NCBI RefSeq assembly: GCF_018863235.1
Contig: NZ_JAHKRS010000005.1
Span: 186,001-250,000 of the forward strand
DNA from: Pseudomaricurvus albidus
Lineage (GTDB): Bacteria; Pseudomonadota; Gammaproteobacteria; Pseudomonadales; Cellvibrionaceae
Direction of reading: 5' to 3'
Length of the DNA stretch: 64,000 nucleotides
This document shows positions 16,901 to 26,944 of the stretch, piece by piece (within the stretch, counting starts at the first letter, position 1; every line of letters starts with the position of its first letter). The position numbers and the translations under genes are program-made. The notes under the pieces were generated by a model, which was not told the origin of the DNA, did no database searches, and saw nothing but the letters and a program-made list of their open reading frames with translations.

Positions 16901-18355
16901 TTAGTAGTCGCCGCCGAGAGCCAAAAACAGATTGATGCGATTTTCCAGCAGTTGATAACGAATACTGATAAGTGTGTCCTGAGCGTTAAACGCTCGTCGT
17001 TGGGCCTCAAGCACTGAACTGTAGTCTTCAAGCCCCTGACGGTATTCCTCAAACGCCAGATCTTCTGCCGCTTCGGCCAGTTCTTTGGCTTCGCGAACCT
17101 GAAGTAACCGCTTTTTCAGTGCCGACTCATTGGTGATGGTTTGTTCTACTTCACTGAAGGCGGTATATAGCGTGCGCAGATATTGCTGTTCTTTTTGTTG
17201 GACCACAGCCCGTTGACGTTGTTCTTCAGCTTTTAACCGGCCGCCAGCAAACACCGGTTGTGTCAGGTTGCCGAGAAGGTTCCAGGCCAGTGAGCTGGCA
17301 TCAAACAGGTTATTCAGCTCGTCACTGCTGTCGCCGGTACTTCCGGTTAAACGGAAAGAGGGAAAACGGGCTTTATGAGCCGCAGCCAGATCCCGGTCGC
17401 TGGCCAGCAGTTCCAGAAAGCTGGCTTGAAGATCGTAACGGTGGCGAACCGTCTGGGCATTCAGGGTTTCAAGATTGAGGTTCGGCAGTGAGGGCAGCGA
17501 AAGACGTTCTTGTTCCAGGGTTAACTGCCCGGATGGGTATTGGCCCAGCAACAATTGCAGCGAGCGGATGGCTTCCTGTTCGGTGGCTTGCTGCTGTTCT
17601 CTGTCATTGCGTACGCTGGCCAAATCCGTGCGGGCCAGATACACATCCAGAGCACTGTTAATGCCCTGGCGATAGCCGTTTTCAATAATGTCCAGATTGG
17701 TGGTGAGGTTGGTCTCGCGCTCATTCAGCAATTGGGTATAGAGGTGTTGTGCGGTGACGTTGTACCAGGCTTTTGCTACCTGACCGGCAATTGAAAGGCG
17801 AGAGCTGGTGTACAAAGCCTGTTCGGATTGCCAGAGATAGTCGGCTGATTCGAGCTGATCGCCCAGTTTGCCCCACAAATCCACTTCCCAGGCGATATCG
17901 AGACCGGCTTGAAACTGGTTGTTGTATGTCGTCGAGCCATTGCTGAGGTTTTTCTGACGCTGGCCATCAATCCCAAGATTCATGCTGGGCCACAGGCTTG
18001 AGCCGGCAATCCTGCGCTGCTGTTGCGCTGCCTCAACTCTAGCCTTGGCTTCCAGCAGGTCGAAGTTTTGATAGGCAGCCGTATCTACCCATTGCATGAG
18101 TAACGGGTCCTGAAAGCTGTCCAGCCAGTCTGTGGGTGGTGCGAGCTCTGCCGGAGACAGCGGTGTGCCATCTTTGTGAGCCGCGGGAAGGTCATCTGTC
18201 AATCCAAAGGGAGCTTGCTGATGTGTGCTCTGGGTAATGGCAGACGACTGACAGCCGGACAGTATCAAGGCGCCAGCGAGGGCGGTGGCTTTCAGTAGAG
18301 AGCCAGATCGCAAACCGTCAGACAAGGACAAAAGTGAGACAGAAACAGTATTCAC
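16901..18355 (-). CDS. RND efflux outer-membrane factor, NodT-family lipoprotein
   Basis: 484 residues and the first gene of the efflux operon. The leader ends in a lipobox 'ILSGC' (Cys35), so the mature protein is lipid-anchored like OprM. Two outer-membrane-efflux repeats follow, with long coiled-coil helices ('EAKARVEAAQQQRRIAGSSL', 'QRAVVQQKEQQYLRTLYTAF') and 'DIAWEVDLWGKL', a NodT-family hallmark. It forms the TolC-like exit duct. The n-region before the hydrophobic part is longer than usual (~20 residues). No regulator gene is adjacent. Confidence 0.9.
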   Translation of the reverse strand: MNTVSVSLLSLSDGLRSGSLLKATALAGALILSGCQSSAITQSTHQQAPFGLTDDLPAAHKDGTPLSPAELAPPTDWLDSFQDPLLMQWVDTAAYQNFDLLEAKARVEAAQQQRRIAGSSLWPSMNLGIDGQRQKNLSNGSTTYNNQFQAGLDIAWEVDLWGKLGDQLESADYLWQSEQALYTSSRLSIAGQVAKAWYNVTAQHLYTQLLNERETNLTTNLDIIENGYRQGINSALDVYLARTDLASVRNDREQQQATEQEAIRSLQLLLGQYPSGQLTLEQERLSLPSLPNLNLETLNAQTVRHRYDLQASFLELLASDRDLAAAHKARFPSFRLTGSTGDSSDELNNLFDASSLAWNLLGNLTQPVFAGGRLKAEEQRQRAVVQQKEQQYLRTLYTAFSEVEQTITNESALKKRLLQVREAKELAEAAEDLAFEEYRQGLEDYSSVLEAQRRAFNAQDTLISIRYQLLENRINLFLALGGDY

Positions 18356-18817
18356 AGAGTAAGCATCATCGCGTTATTAATATCAGTGTATAAGACATGT
18401 CCACTAACGGTTGTAACTCATTGTTATGAAAGCGGATGTCAGATCAAAAAGATGCATTGGACGCTACAAAGGTTACTGTTATTTGACAGATAAGTCTTGC
18501 GGGAGGCGGGGGTTTTACACTGGTTAACCTTTGTAACAACTTTGTTGCAAATTGTATCAGCGGTAGGACAAAGTTGCTTTGGGGCTGTTCGTCCCGGCGG
18601 GTATGTCACTTTGGGGTGGCGTACAGCCTAACCGGTAGCTTCATCCTGACTCTGTATCTGGCGCTGTTTTTCGGAAAGCCTCGATTTTACTGTCACCGGA
18701 AGCGATTTTTTGGGAAAATGGCCGACTATTTTAGTCTGATTTAGCCTCGCTGAGAATCTCGTCTGGAAATGGCGTGAAATTCAGCAATTTAAGCTCAAAA
18801 AAGGTTGTACCTATCCT
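18356..18817. other. Divergent intergenic region between the RND operon and ygiQ
   Basis: 462 bp with no convincing gene; it should hold the promoters of both flanking transcripts. Two inverted repeats built on related sequences lie inside it (listed separately). The part nearest ygiQ (18600-18817) shows nothing further that I can assign. Confidence 0.6.
18466..18576. promoter_or_regulatory. Pair of inverted repeats upstream of the RND operon
   Basis: ACAAAGGTTA (18466-18475) is the exact reverse complement of TAACCTTTGT (18525-18534), and CAACTTTGT (18537-18545) of ACAAAGTTG (18568-18576). The four arms share the ACAAAG/CTTTGT core, suggesting a set of binding sites for one regulator 110-220 bp upstream of the outer-membrane-factor gene. 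No regulator gene is adjacent, so the protein is unknown. Confidence 0.4.
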
Positions 18818-21085
18818 ATGTCCACTCCTGCTAACCGGTCACGCCCGCTTGCCAAGCCCATAGAGGCTACGCCCCTGTTCGGATACCCCAAATACTGGGC
18901 CGAATGCTATGGCACGGCGCCATACCTGCCCATGAGTCGTCAGGAGATGGATGATTTGGGTTGGGACAGCTGCGATATCATCATTGTGTGCGGTGACGCC
19001 TATGTGGATCACCCCAGCTTTGGTATGGCTGTGATGGGGCGTTTTCTTGAGTCCCAGGGATTTCGGGTTGGCATTATTGCTCAACCGGACTGGCGCAGTG
19101 CGGAGGCGTTTAAGGCGCTGGGCAAGCCGAACCTGTTTTTTGGGGTTTCAGCGGGCAATATGGATTCCATGATCAACCGCTATACGGCCGATCTGAAAGT
19201 CCGTAATGACGATGCCTATACACCGGATGGTGCACCGGGCAAACGTCCCGATCGGGCCGTAACCGTTTACAGTCAGCGTTGTAAGGAAGCCTACAAAGAC
19301 GTACCCATTGTGCTTGGCGGGATTGAAGCCAGCCTGCGTCGTATCGCCCAGTACGATTACTGGAGCGATGAAGTCAGACGTTCTGTCTTGTTGGATTCGA
19401 CGGCGGACATTTTGCTCTATGGCAATGCAGAGCGGGCCATCGCCGAAGTGGCCCATGAGCTGGCACTGGGCAAATCCATTGAGGATTTGAAAGATATTCG
19501 CGGAACCGCGGTGATGCGCAGTTCCGTACCTGCCGGTTGGACTGAAATTGATTCCACCCGTATTGACTGGCCACAACATGTGGATGAAATCTCCAACCCC
19601 TACGAGTTCGATTCCAAGGAAGATGGCTCCTGTGCCAAGAAAGACGATCTTGCCGACGGAGAAGAGCAGCCAGTCCGTATTATCCCCATGCCGTTGCAAG
19701 GCAAAAGCGTCTGGGAGATGGAAAATACCTACATTCGACTGCCGTCCTTCGAGAAAGTCAGCAAGGATGCAGTGTTGTATTCCCATGCATCCCGGGTTCT
19801 GCATCAGGAGTCCAATCCGCACAATGCCCGTGTGTTGGTGCAAAAGCATGGCAATCGCGAGTTGTGGGTGAATCCGCCACCGATTCCTCTGGAAACCGAA
19901 GAGATGGACGGCGTGTTTGCGTTGCCATACCAGCGTCGCCCGCATCCCAGCTACGGTGATGCCAAGATACCTGCCTACGACATGATCAAAACTTCGGTGA
20001 ATATCATGCGTGGTTGCTTTGGCGGGTGTACGTTCTGTTCAATTACCGAACACGAAGGTCGAGTCATTCAGAGTCGCTCTCAGGAATCCGTTCTCAAGGA
20101 AATTGAAGCCATTACCGAAACGGTTCCGGGATTTACCGGCACAATTTCGGATTTGGGTGGGCCTACAGCCAATATGTACCACCTGAACTGCAAGGACCCG
20201 ATGATCCACGCCAATTGCCGTCGTCTGTCCTGCGTGTTCCCAACCATTTGCAAAAATCTGGTGACCGACCACAGCCAGACCACTCAGTTGTACCGTAAAG
20301 CTCGACAAATCAAAGGGGTGAAGCGGGTAGCCATCGCTTCCGGCCTGCGCTATGACCTGGCGGTGCGCGATCCCGAGTATGTGAAAGAGCTGGTGACCCA
20401 TCATGTAGGCGGTTACCTGAAAATTGCTCCGGAGCACAGCGAGATGGACACGCTGAATAAAATGATGAAGCCGGGAATGGACACCTATTATGACTTCAAG
20501 CGCATGTTCGACAAATATTCGAAAGAGGCAGGCAAAGAGCAGTATCTGATTCCTTACTTCATTGCCGCACACCCGGGCTGTGAAGATACAGACATGTTGA
20601 ATTTGTCTCTCTGGTTAAAGAAAAACAAATTCCGTGTTGATCAGGTGCAGACGTTTTATCCTTCGCCCATGTCGCTGGCGACAGCCATGTATCACTCCGA
20701 GCGTGATCCGCTGCATAAGCTGAGTTACAAGAGCAAAAAGATTTACATTCCACGCAAGCTGGAACAGCGTCGCCTGCAAAAAGCGTTTTTGCGTTACCAC
20801 GATCCGAAAAACTGGGCTTTTTTGCGCAAGGCCCTGCTGGATATGAATCGCAAGGACTTGATTGGCGATGGCGCTAATCAATTGGTGCCCTGGGAAGACA
20901 AGGTTCCCGGTCGTCAGGGCAAACAGTATAAAGGCTACAACAAGGCCATCGGGGCTCAGGGGCGCAGTGCCGGTGATGGCGAGGGGCGCCCGAAAGCCCG
21001 CAAGTCCACAGACAGCAGACGCCCGACCACCGGTAAAAAACCGAAAGGTCACGGCGGGCGTGGCCCCAAGGCACGTCGTCGCTAG
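18818..21085 (+). CDS. ygiQ: YgiQ family radical SAM protein
   Basis: 755 residues. The radical-SAM cluster motif is C400-x3-C404-x2-C407 in '[19 protein letters not shown]'. The N-terminal part ('[20 protein letters not shown]' and '[20 protein letters not shown]') is the YgiQ-specific domain with a cobalamin-binding-like character. The tail after ~690 is Gly/Lys/Arg-rich and probably disordered. The family is universal in many proteobacteria but its substrate is unknown. It is a single gene with a long upstream region, 61 bp from truD. Confidence 0.95.
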   Translation: MSTPANRSRPLAKPIEATPLFGYPKYWAECYGTAPYLPMSRQEMDDLGWDSCDIIIVCGDAYVDHPSFGMAVMGRFLESQGFRVGIIAQPDWRSAEAFKALGKPNLFFGVSAGNMDSMINRYTADLKVRNDDAYTPDGAPGKRPDRAVTVYSQRCKEAYKDVPIVLGGIEASLRRIAQYDYWSDEVRRSVLLDSTADILLYGNAERAIAEVAHELALGKSIEDLKDIRGTAVMRSSVPAGWTEIDSTRIDWPQHVDEISNPYEFDSKEDGSCAKKDDLADGEEQPVRIIPMPLQGKSVWEMENTYIRLPSFEKVSKDAVLYSHASRVLHQESNPHNARVLVQKHGNRELWVNPPPIPLETEEMDGVFALPYQRRPHPSYGDAKIPAYDMIKTSVNIMRGCFGGCTFCSITEHEGRVIQSRSQESVLKEIEAITETVPGFTGTISDLGGPTANMYHLNCKDPMIHANCRRLSCVFPTICKNLVTDHSQTTQLYRKARQIKGVKRVAIASGLRYDLAVRDPEYVKELVTHHVGGYLKIAPEHSEMDTLNKMMKPGMDTYYDFKRMFDKYSKEAGKEQYLIPYFIAAHPGCEDTDMLNLSLWLKKNKFRVDQVQTFYPSPMSLATAMYHSERDPLHKLSYKSKKIYIPRKLEQRRLQKAFLRYHDPKNWAFLRKALLDMNRKDLIGDGANQLVPWEDKVPGRQGKQYKGYNKAIGAQGRSAGDGEGRPKARKSTDSRRPTTGKKPKGHGGRGPKARRR

Positions 21086-21146
21086 GCAGACTTTGGGCTT
21101 CTTACACACAATATGATTACTGACCAATTAACCAACAGGCTCATTC

Positions 21147-22166
21147 ATGTCTCATAGCGTTACTTCCGCTTATTCTCTGGATTGGGCGTATGCCTATGGT
21201 GAGCCAGCGGTCGCCGGATTATTTCGGCGATCTCATGAAGATTTTCAGGTCGTCGAAAATCTGGGGTTCGATCTCACCGGGCAGGGCGAACATGTCTACC
21301 TGCACATTGAAAAACAGGGTGAGAACACGCCCTGGCTTGCTCGTCAGATCGCACGTCTGGCAGGGGTGCAGAATAATGATGTGGGTTATGCAGGGCTAAA
21401 AGATCGTCATGCGGTGACTCGTCAGTGGTTCAGTGTTTACTTCCCGAAAGGTACCGAGCCGGACTGGTCCGAGCTGGAAACCGATACCATTCAATTATTG
21501 AACGTAACCCGTCACAGCCAAAAACTTCGCCGTGGAGCCCATAAGAGCAATCACTTTGTTATTCGTTTGCATGAGCTGGAAGGGGATGTCTCCCGGTTGT
21601 CAGAGCGCTTGCAGACCGTGATCGCCGATGGTGTTCCCAATTACTTTGGTCTGCAGCGTTTTGGCCATGACGGCAATAATTTAAAGGAAGCCAACCGGAT
21701 TCTGGTGGAAGGCGGCCGTATAGGTAATCGACAGAAGCGCGGTATGATGCTCTCGGCCGCCCGTTCTTATTTGTTTAATCAGGTGCTCAGTGCTCGCATT
21801 CATGCAGGAAACTGGAATACCTCTCTGGCTGGTGACGTGGCAACTGACGCTGAAACTCCCGCTACCGGGCCCCTATGGGGGCGCGGCAGGCCTCTGGTAT
21901 CCGATGAGTGTCTGGCCCTGGAAGAAGGAGTTTTGAGCCAGCCGGAGGGCTGGTGTGATGCTTTGGAGCATGTAGGCCTGTCTCAGGAGCGGCGCTCTTT
22001 GTTGCTGAAACCGGAAGGTTTTGAGTTCAGTATCAACGGCTCAACCCTTGAGGTCAGTTTTTCATTGCCGCCCGGTACCTATGCTACAGCGGTCCTGCGG
22101 GAAATTGCCCTGCTGAAAGAGTCAAATATGTTGAAAGAGATGTCAGCGCAGGAGGATATGGTATAG
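21147..22166 (+). CDS. truD: tRNA pseudouridine(13) synthase TruD
   Basis: 339 residues. The catalytic motif 'GYAGLKDRHAVTRQ' places the nucleophilic Asp at residue 86. 'RAHKSNHFVIRL', 'VPNYFGLQRFG' and 'MMLSAARSYLFNQVLS' are further TruD landmarks. It isomerises U13 of tRNA-Glu. In Pseudomonas and enterobacteria truD is followed by surE and pcm; here pcm follows after only 106 bp. Confidence 0.95.
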   Translation: MSHSVTSAYSLDWAYAYGEPAVAGLFRRSHEDFQVVENLGFDLTGQGEHVYLHIEKQGENTPWLARQIARLAGVQNNDVGYAGLKDRHAVTRQWFSVYFPKGTEPDWSELETDTIQLLNVTRHSQKLRRGAHKSNHFVIRLHELEGDVSRLSERLQTVIADGVPNYFGLQRFGHDGNNLKEANRILVEGGRIGNRQKRGMMLSAARSYLFNQVLSARIHAGNWNTSLAGDVATDAETPATGPLWGRGRPLVSDECLALEEGVLSQPEGWCDALEHVGLSQERRSLLLKPEGFEFSINGSTLEVSFSLPPGTYATAVLREIALLKESNMLKEMSAQEDMV

Positions 22167-22272
22167 TTCTGGGCTTGGGTGGATTTGGGGTTTTTTGTGT
22201 CCACTCCATTGCGGTTTATGGGGTCAATAAGGTTACGAAGGGCTCCGATACTGTTATTACTGGGGGAAAAGG

Positions 22273-22944
22273 GTGAGCAGCCTGCAATTACAAGGTATTG
22301 GCATGACCTCGCAACGGACGAGGCAACGGTTGGTTGAACGCCTGATGGATCAGGGAGTCACCAATCATCAGGTGCTGGATGTTATGGGGGATACTCCACG
22401 CCACATCTTTTTGGATGAAGCTCTGTCCCACAGGGCTTATGAAGATACATCACTCCCCATCGGCTATGGGCAGACCTTGTCACAGCCCTATATTGTTGCG
22501 CGGATGACAGAAGTACTTATTGGCGCGGCAGGAAAGCTTGAGCGTGTACTCGAAGTGGGAACCGGTTCGGGTTACCAGACCAGTGTTCTCGCGCAATTGG
22601 TGCCTCAGGTCTACAGTGTTGAGCGTATCAAACCATTACAGGATAAAGCCCGAGAGAGACTTCGCAAGATCGGTCTGCGTAATGTAGAGCTGAAACACGC
22701 AGATGGCGGCTTTGGCTGGCCTGAGCGAGGGCCTTTTGATGGCATTTTGAGTACGGCCGCTCCCCGAGAGGTTCCGCCAGAACTGTTGCAGCAGCTCGCA
22801 CCTGATGGTGTTCTGGTGATTCCTGTTGGCGGCGTGACACAGGAGCTTCGCCTGATTATTCGTGACGGCGATAGCGACAACTTCGTTACTCAGGTTCTCG
22901 AACCTGTAAAATTTGTGCCCTTGTTATCGGGTGTAACCCGCTAG
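22273..22944 (+). CDS. pcm: Protein-L-isoaspartate O-methyltransferase
   Basis: 223 residues; SAM-dependent repair of isoaspartyl residues. Landmarks: '[17 protein letters not shown]', '[18 protein letters not shown]', SAM-binding '[16 protein letters not shown]', and the ending '[12 protein letters not shown]'. I keep GTG 22273, which has a purine-rich GGGGGAAAAG run just upstream; ATG 22303 ('MTSQRTRQ') would match many homologues' first residues and is a fair alternative. It belongs to the nlpD-rpoS stationary-phase neighbourhood. Confidence 0.95.
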   Translation: MSSLQLQGIGMTSQRTRQRLVERLMDQGVTNHQVLDVMGDTPRHIFLDEALSHRAYEDTSLPIGYGQTLSQPYIVARMTEVLIGAAGKLERVLEVGTGSGYQTSVLAQLVPQVYSVERIKPLQDKARERLRKIGLRNVELKHADGGFGWPERGPFDGILSTAAPREVPPELLQQLAPDGVLVIPVGGVTQELRLIIRDGDSDNFVTQVLEPVKFVPLLSGVTR

Positions 22945-23039
22945 AGTCAACGTTTACAGCATCAGCTGATGAACTCCTTGGCGATAGCCGGCTCAAACGT
23001 ATTGGATGAATGCACCGGTAAAACCAGAAGGGTGGTATT

Positions 23040-23993
23040 TTGAAGGATTCAGAAAAGAAGGGCTGGAAGCACTACGGCTCTCTGTTTTTACGGGGGATGG
23101 CGATGGGAGCTGCCGATGTCATTCCTGGGGTTTCCGGCGGCACGATTGCATTTATTACCGGTATCTACACCGAACTGATCGATTCTCTTCGACGCTGTGA
23201 TCACCAGGCAGTTAAGTGCCTTTTTCAGCAGGGATTCCCTGCCATGTGGCGGCATATCAATGGCACCTTCCTGGTTGCGGTCTTTGGTGGCATCCTCTTC
23301 AGTATTTTCTCGCTGGCCAAATTGATGAGTTATTGGCTGGAATCCCAGCCAATTCTAGTGTGGTCGCTCTTTTTTGGGCTGATTCTTGCGTCTTCGGTCT
23401 TATTGCTGCGTCAGGTCACAGGCTGGAATCCCGCCCGAGTGAGCCTGGTGCTTTTGGGGATTGTTCTGGCGCTGGCAGTGACCTGGTTGAAACCGACTCA
23501 TTTGCCTGAGGTGTGGTGGGTTATCTTGCTGGCTGGCATGGTGGCTATATGTGCCATGATACTCCCGGGTATCTCCGGCGGCTTCCTGCTATTGATGATG
23601 GGGCTTTATTCAACGGTGATCGGGGCTATTTCACAGTTGAATTTTGGTTTGCTGATTCCTTTTGCCGTGGGTTGCGCTATCGGCTTGTTGCTTTTCTCCC
23701 ATATTCTCAGCTGGTTACTGCATCACTATGAGGCGGGCACCATGGCTTTGTTGACGGGCTTTTTGATTGGCTCCCTCAATATCATCTGGCCCTGGAAGCA
23801 AACACTGGAAACGGTCGTTGATCGGCATGGAGAGTTAGTACCCGTGGTGCAGGAAAACATACTGCCGGGGCATTACGCCATCTTGACCGGCCAGTCTGCA
23901 GAGCTGTTACCGGCTATTTTCATGACCCTCACTGGACTGTTGTTGGTTATTGGCATGGATTACGTTGCCGGGAAAAAAAAGCGGTATTCCTGA
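23040..23993 (+). CDS. DUF368 membrane protein, candidate polyprenyl-phosphate translocase (PopT family)
   Basis: 317 residues, about eight membrane helices. The family hallmark 'GAADVIPGVSGGTIAFITGI' occurs near residue 20 and is echoed by 'CAMILPGISGGFLLLMMGL' in the second half, showing an internal repeat. DUF368 proteins have been linked to flipping undecaprenyl phosphate back across the inner membrane; that role comes from the literature on the family, not from this sequence. The start is TTG 23040, preceded by AGAAGGGTGG; the first in-frame ATG would remove part of the conserved N-terminus. Confidence 0.85.
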   Translation: MKDSEKKGWKHYGSLFLRGMAMGAADVIPGVSGGTIAFITGIYTELIDSLRRCDHQAVKCLFQQGFPAMWRHINGTFLVAVFGGILFSIFSLAKLMSYWLESQPILVWSLFFGLILASSVLLLRQVTGWNPARVSLVLLGIVLALAVTWLKPTHLPEVWWVILLAGMVAICAMILPGISGGFLLLMMGLYSTVIGAISQLNFGLLIPFAVGCAIGLLLFSHILSWLLHHYEAGTMALLTGFLIGSLNIIWPWKQTLETVVDRHGELVPVVQENILPGHYAILTGQSAELLPAIFMTLTGLLLVIGMDYVAGKKKRYS

Positions 23994-24104
23994 TCCTTTG
24001 ATCACAGGGGTTTCCTAACGTTTATTTGTGACGTTTTAAGATGCTTTGTGCCGAATTACTATAAGATTAGTGAAATCTATTTCAAAAAATTGCTGTGATA
24101 TGAG

Positions 24105-24159
24105 CGAGGTTTTCTGACAGGGCAAGCCCCATATGAGGGCTGATTCTTTCAAAACCTCG
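24105..24159. other. Compound hairpin in the DUF368-nlpD gap
   Basis: The 301-bp gap (23994-24294) is AT-rich and carries one structured element: CGAGGTTTT (24105-24113) pairs with AAAACCTCG (24151-24159), and inside it AGCCC (24125-24129) pairs with GGGCT (24137-24141). No T-run follows. It may end the DUF368 transcript or regulate nlpD; I cannot say which. Confidence 0.4.
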
Positions 24160-24294
24160 GAAAAAACCAAAAATTGGTATGAAATAAGCCCCGATTTGAG
24201 AAAAGTTCTATACATTTTTTGAATAAAAATTTTCTACTTAAGGGTTATAAAAATATATAAGGTCGTTTTTTAACCGGTCTGAGAAGCGATACGA

Positions 24295-25071
24295 ATGGCG
24301 TCAGCAACTCTAAAAACGGTAAATATTCTCACCAAGGTGTTCATTATTTTGAGCACTGCTTTCTTTTTATCTTCCTGTTCTTCAAACAGGGCGCCTGTTC
24401 ATGACAGAATGGCACCCGGCAGCAATAAATTGACCCACCATACTGTGTCACGGGGAGAGACTCTCTATTCCATCGCCTGGCGTTATGGTTTGGACTACAA
24501 AGACCTTGCCCGGCGCAATGGTGTGAATCGCCAGTTCACGATTTATCCAGGGCAAAAAATCTATCTGAGTGGCACAGCCCCTAAAATTAAATCCCCGACT
24601 AAAGTCGTAAAAACTTCTACAGCTCGTTCAAGTCCACCCCGTTCAAAAACCACGACGAAACCTGAACCAATTTCCAATAAGCCCCGTATAACTGATCAGA
24701 GGTTGAAGTGGCAATGGCCTGCCAAAGGTGAAGTGTTGGCAGGTTTTTCATCCCAAAAAAGCTTAAACAAGGGAGTTGATATTAATGGACGTTTGGGAGA
24801 GTCTGTACTTGCGGCTGCATCAGGAGTGGTTGTTTACGCCGGAAGTGGTATCCGCGGCTATGGCAAGCTACTGATCGTTAAGCACAACGAACATTACTTA
24901 AGTGCTTATGCACACAATAGTAAATTGCTGGTGCGAGAGAAGGAGAATGTCAAAGCAGGTCAGAAAATTGCCGAAATAGGGAATAGTGGCACAGACCGCA
25001 GCAAACTGCATTTTGAGATTAGACGCGAAGGAAAGCCGGTAGATCCTTTACAGTATTTACCGAAACGCTGA
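24295..25071 (+). CDS. nlpD: NlpD-like lipoprotein with LysM and degenerate LytM domains
   Basis: 258 residues. Lipobox 'FLSSC' (Cys28), one LysM peptidoglycan-binding domain ('HHTVSRGETLYSIAWRYGLD', ~47-95), a Pro/Lys/Thr linker, and a C-terminal M23/LytM domain (~140-255). Catalytic metal ligands are missing: the usual HxGxD is 'NKGVDI' and the HxH is 'KLHFEIR'. This is expected for NlpD, which activates cell-wall amidases at division rather than cutting peptidoglycan. It precedes rpoS as in most gammaproteobacteria, where the main rpoS promoter often lies inside nlpD. Confidence 0.95.
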   Translation: MASATLKTVNILTKVFIILSTAFFLSSCSSNRAPVHDRMAPGSNKLTHHTVSRGETLYSIAWRYGLDYKDLARRNGVNRQFTIYPGQKIYLSGTAPKIKSPTKVVKTSTARSSPPRSKTTTKPEPISNKPRITDQRLKWQWPAKGEVLAGFSSQKSLNKGVDINGRLGESVLAAASGVVVYAGSGIRGYGKLLIVKHNEHYLSAYAHNSKLLVREKENVKAGQKIAEIGNSGTDRSKLHFEIRREGKPVDPLQYLPKR

Positions 25072-25219
25072 GATTTTTAATGCAAGGATTGCCATAACTA
25101 TAAACACGCTGTGTAAAAATATTAAAAATGTGTCCACTGAGGGTGAGAAGAGCTAGACAGTCCTAAGACTTGGGATGGTCTGTTACCAATGAAAACTGAA
25201 TACTCACGGGGCTAGCGAC

Positions 25220-26248
25220 ATGGCAGTACAGGAAGCAATACAGTCAAAAAACGAAGATATTCACTCAGTTGCTGAGGGTTTATTGGGTGGGAAGAATTCA
25301 AAGAAAGCCGCTGCTGAAGTTGCTGCGGACATGTCTCCTTCCAAATCCAATTCTCCAAAATCTCGCTCTAAACGACCGGCAGGAATCTCTGACCCGGACA
25401 AATTCCAGAAGACGCTGGATGCTACCCAGCTGTATCTCAATGAAATCGGTTTCTCACCGTTACTGACCGCAGAAGAGGAAGTCTATTTTTCTCGAAAATC
25501 CCTGCGTGGCTGTGAGGCCTCCCGCAAGCGCATGATTGAAAGTAACCTGCGCCTGGTTGTAAAAATTGCTCGACGCTATGTGAACCGTGGCCTGGCATTA
25601 CTGGATCTGATTGAAGAAGGTAACCTTGGTTTGATTCGCGCAGTGGAGAAGTTTGATCCGGAGCGTGGTTTTCGCTTTTCAACCTACGCCACCTGGTGGA
25701 TCCGTCAGACCATCGAACGGGCCATTATGAATCAGACGCGCACCATCCGTTTGCCGATTCATGTGGTAAAAGAACTCAATGTTTATTTGCGCGCAGCTCG
25801 TGAGCTTGCCCAGAAACTGGATCACGAGCCAACACCAGAAGAGATCGCAGATCTGTTGGATAAACCGGTTGAGGATGTTCAGCGTATGCTGGGCCTGAAT
25901 GAACGTGTCACCTCAATGGATGTTCCTATCGGTCAGTCCTCCGATAAATCACTGGTGGATACCATTCCTGACCAACAGGTGTCTGATCCTGCATCTTTGT
26001 TGCAAGACAGTGATCTCAGCGAAAGCATTGATGGCTGGCTGACTGAGTTGACTGAAAAACAGCGCGAAGTTGTTGCTCGTCGATTTGGCTTGCGCGGTTA
26101 TGAAATGAGCACTCTGGAAGAGGTGGGGCGTGAAATCGGATTGACCCGCGAGCGAGTGCGTCAGATTCAAGTTGAGGAGTTAAAGCGGCTGAGGGATATT
26201 CTGGAAAAGCAGGGTCTTAACAGTGAAGCGTTGTTTGGGGCTATGTAG
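25220..26248 (+). CDS. rpoS: RNA polymerase sigma factor RpoS
   Basis: 342 residues. Region 1.2 '[20 protein letters not shown]', region 2 '[20 protein letters not shown]' and '[20 protein letters not shown]', region 3, and region 4 with the helix-turn-helix '[20 protein letters not shown]' are all intact. It directs stationary-phase and general-stress transcription. A 148-nt gap separates it from nlpD. It is followed by a strong bidirectional terminator. Confidence 0.97.
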   Translation: MAVQEAIQSKNEDIHSVAEGLLGGKNSKKAAAEVAADMSPSKSNSPKSRSKRPAGISDPDKFQKTLDATQLYLNEIGFSPLLTAEEEVYFSRKSLRGCEASRKRMIESNLRLVVKIARRYVNRGLALLDLIEEGNLGLIRAVEKFDPERGFRFSTYATWWIRQTIERAIMNQTRTIRLPIHVVKELNVYLRAARELAQKLDHEPTPEEIADLLDKPVEDVQRMLGLNERVTSMDVPIGQSSDKSLVDTIPDQQVSDPASLLQDSDLSESIDGWLTELTEKQREVVARRFGLRGYEMSTLEEVGREIGLTRERVRQIQVEELKRLRDILEKQGLNSEALFGAM

Positions 26249-26303
26249 TTCATACCAACTCTCAAGCTTGTGCAGATGGCTTTGAAGCAAAACCATCTGC
26301 AAC

Positions 26304-26333
26304 AAAAAAACCGCAGCTTGCTGCGGTTTTTTT
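26304..26333. terminator. Bidirectional intrinsic terminator between rpoS and fdxA
   Basis: A-run plus CCGCAG (to 26316), loop CTTG, then CTGCGG with seven T (26321-26333). The symmetric A-stem-T layout works on both strands and serves the convergent rpoS and fdxA transcripts. In Pseudomonas the small RNA rsmZ lies in this gap; here only 115 bp separate the genes and there is no room for it. Confidence 0.92.
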
Positions 26334-26363
26334 GTGATCGAAGCTGAGCGTTTGGACGTGGGA

Positions 26364-26687
26364 TTAACGTTCCAGGTATTGCAGCTTGTTCTCTACACCA
26401 TCCCACTCTTCGTGGTCGGCAGGAGGATCTTTCTTCTCGGTAATGTTTGGCCAGACTTCTGCCAGCTCGGCGTTCAGTTCCAGATAGACTTCCTGACCGG
26501 CAGGCAGCTCATCTTCTGAGAAGATGGCATCAACGGGACATTCTGGCTCACACAGAGCGCAGTCGATACATTCATCAGGGTGGATAACCAAAAAGTTGGG
26601 ACCTTCGTAGAAGCAATCCACTGGACACACTTCGACACAGTCGGTGTGCTTACATTTAATACAGTTATCCCCAACCACAAAAGTCAT
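26364..26687 (-). CDS. fdxA: Seven-iron ferredoxin FdxA
   Basis: 107 residues. The N-terminal Cys set in '[18 protein letters not shown]' and the second set in '[17 protein letters not shown]' match the [3Fe-4S][4Fe-4S] ferredoxin of Azotobacter/Pseudomonas type, as does the ~50-residue helical C-terminal extension. It is a small cytoplasmic electron carrier. It is convergent with rpoS and lies downstream of mutS on the same strand, with 257 bp between them that probably hold its own promoter. Confidence 0.95.
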   Translation of the reverse strand: MTFVVGDNCIKCKHTDCVEVCPVDCFYEGPNFLVIHPDECIDCALCEPECPVDAIFSEDELPAGQEVYLELNAELAEVWPNITEKKDPPADHEEWDGVENKLQYLER

Positions 26688-26944
26688 GGCGAAAACTCCA
26701 CTTGCTAATTTACATTGTCATACGCACCGCGTGTTGGATAGACGGTCAGTGCGCTCAGGCTAATCCGGGATTGTACCAGCTTGGTTATCCGGTAGGGAGA
26801 GTTTATCAGGTTAGATTAATTGGTTTTACTGTTTAATCTTTTAAGAATCTCAAGAAATGAAACTCATTCTTGTTTGTGGGCTTGCGAATGTGAGGGAGAG
26901 CAGCTTTTGACGAGCCTGGCTCTCCCTTGAGGGAGGTTTGCGGG

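Noticed and set aside
19148-19945. 265-codon minus-strand open frame
   Set aside because: Antisense shadow of ygiQ, which carries the radical-SAM motif in the opposite frame.
26249-26363. rsmZ-like small RNA between rpoS and fdxA
   Set aside because: The gap holds only a bidirectional terminator; no series of GGA-bearing hairpins is visible.
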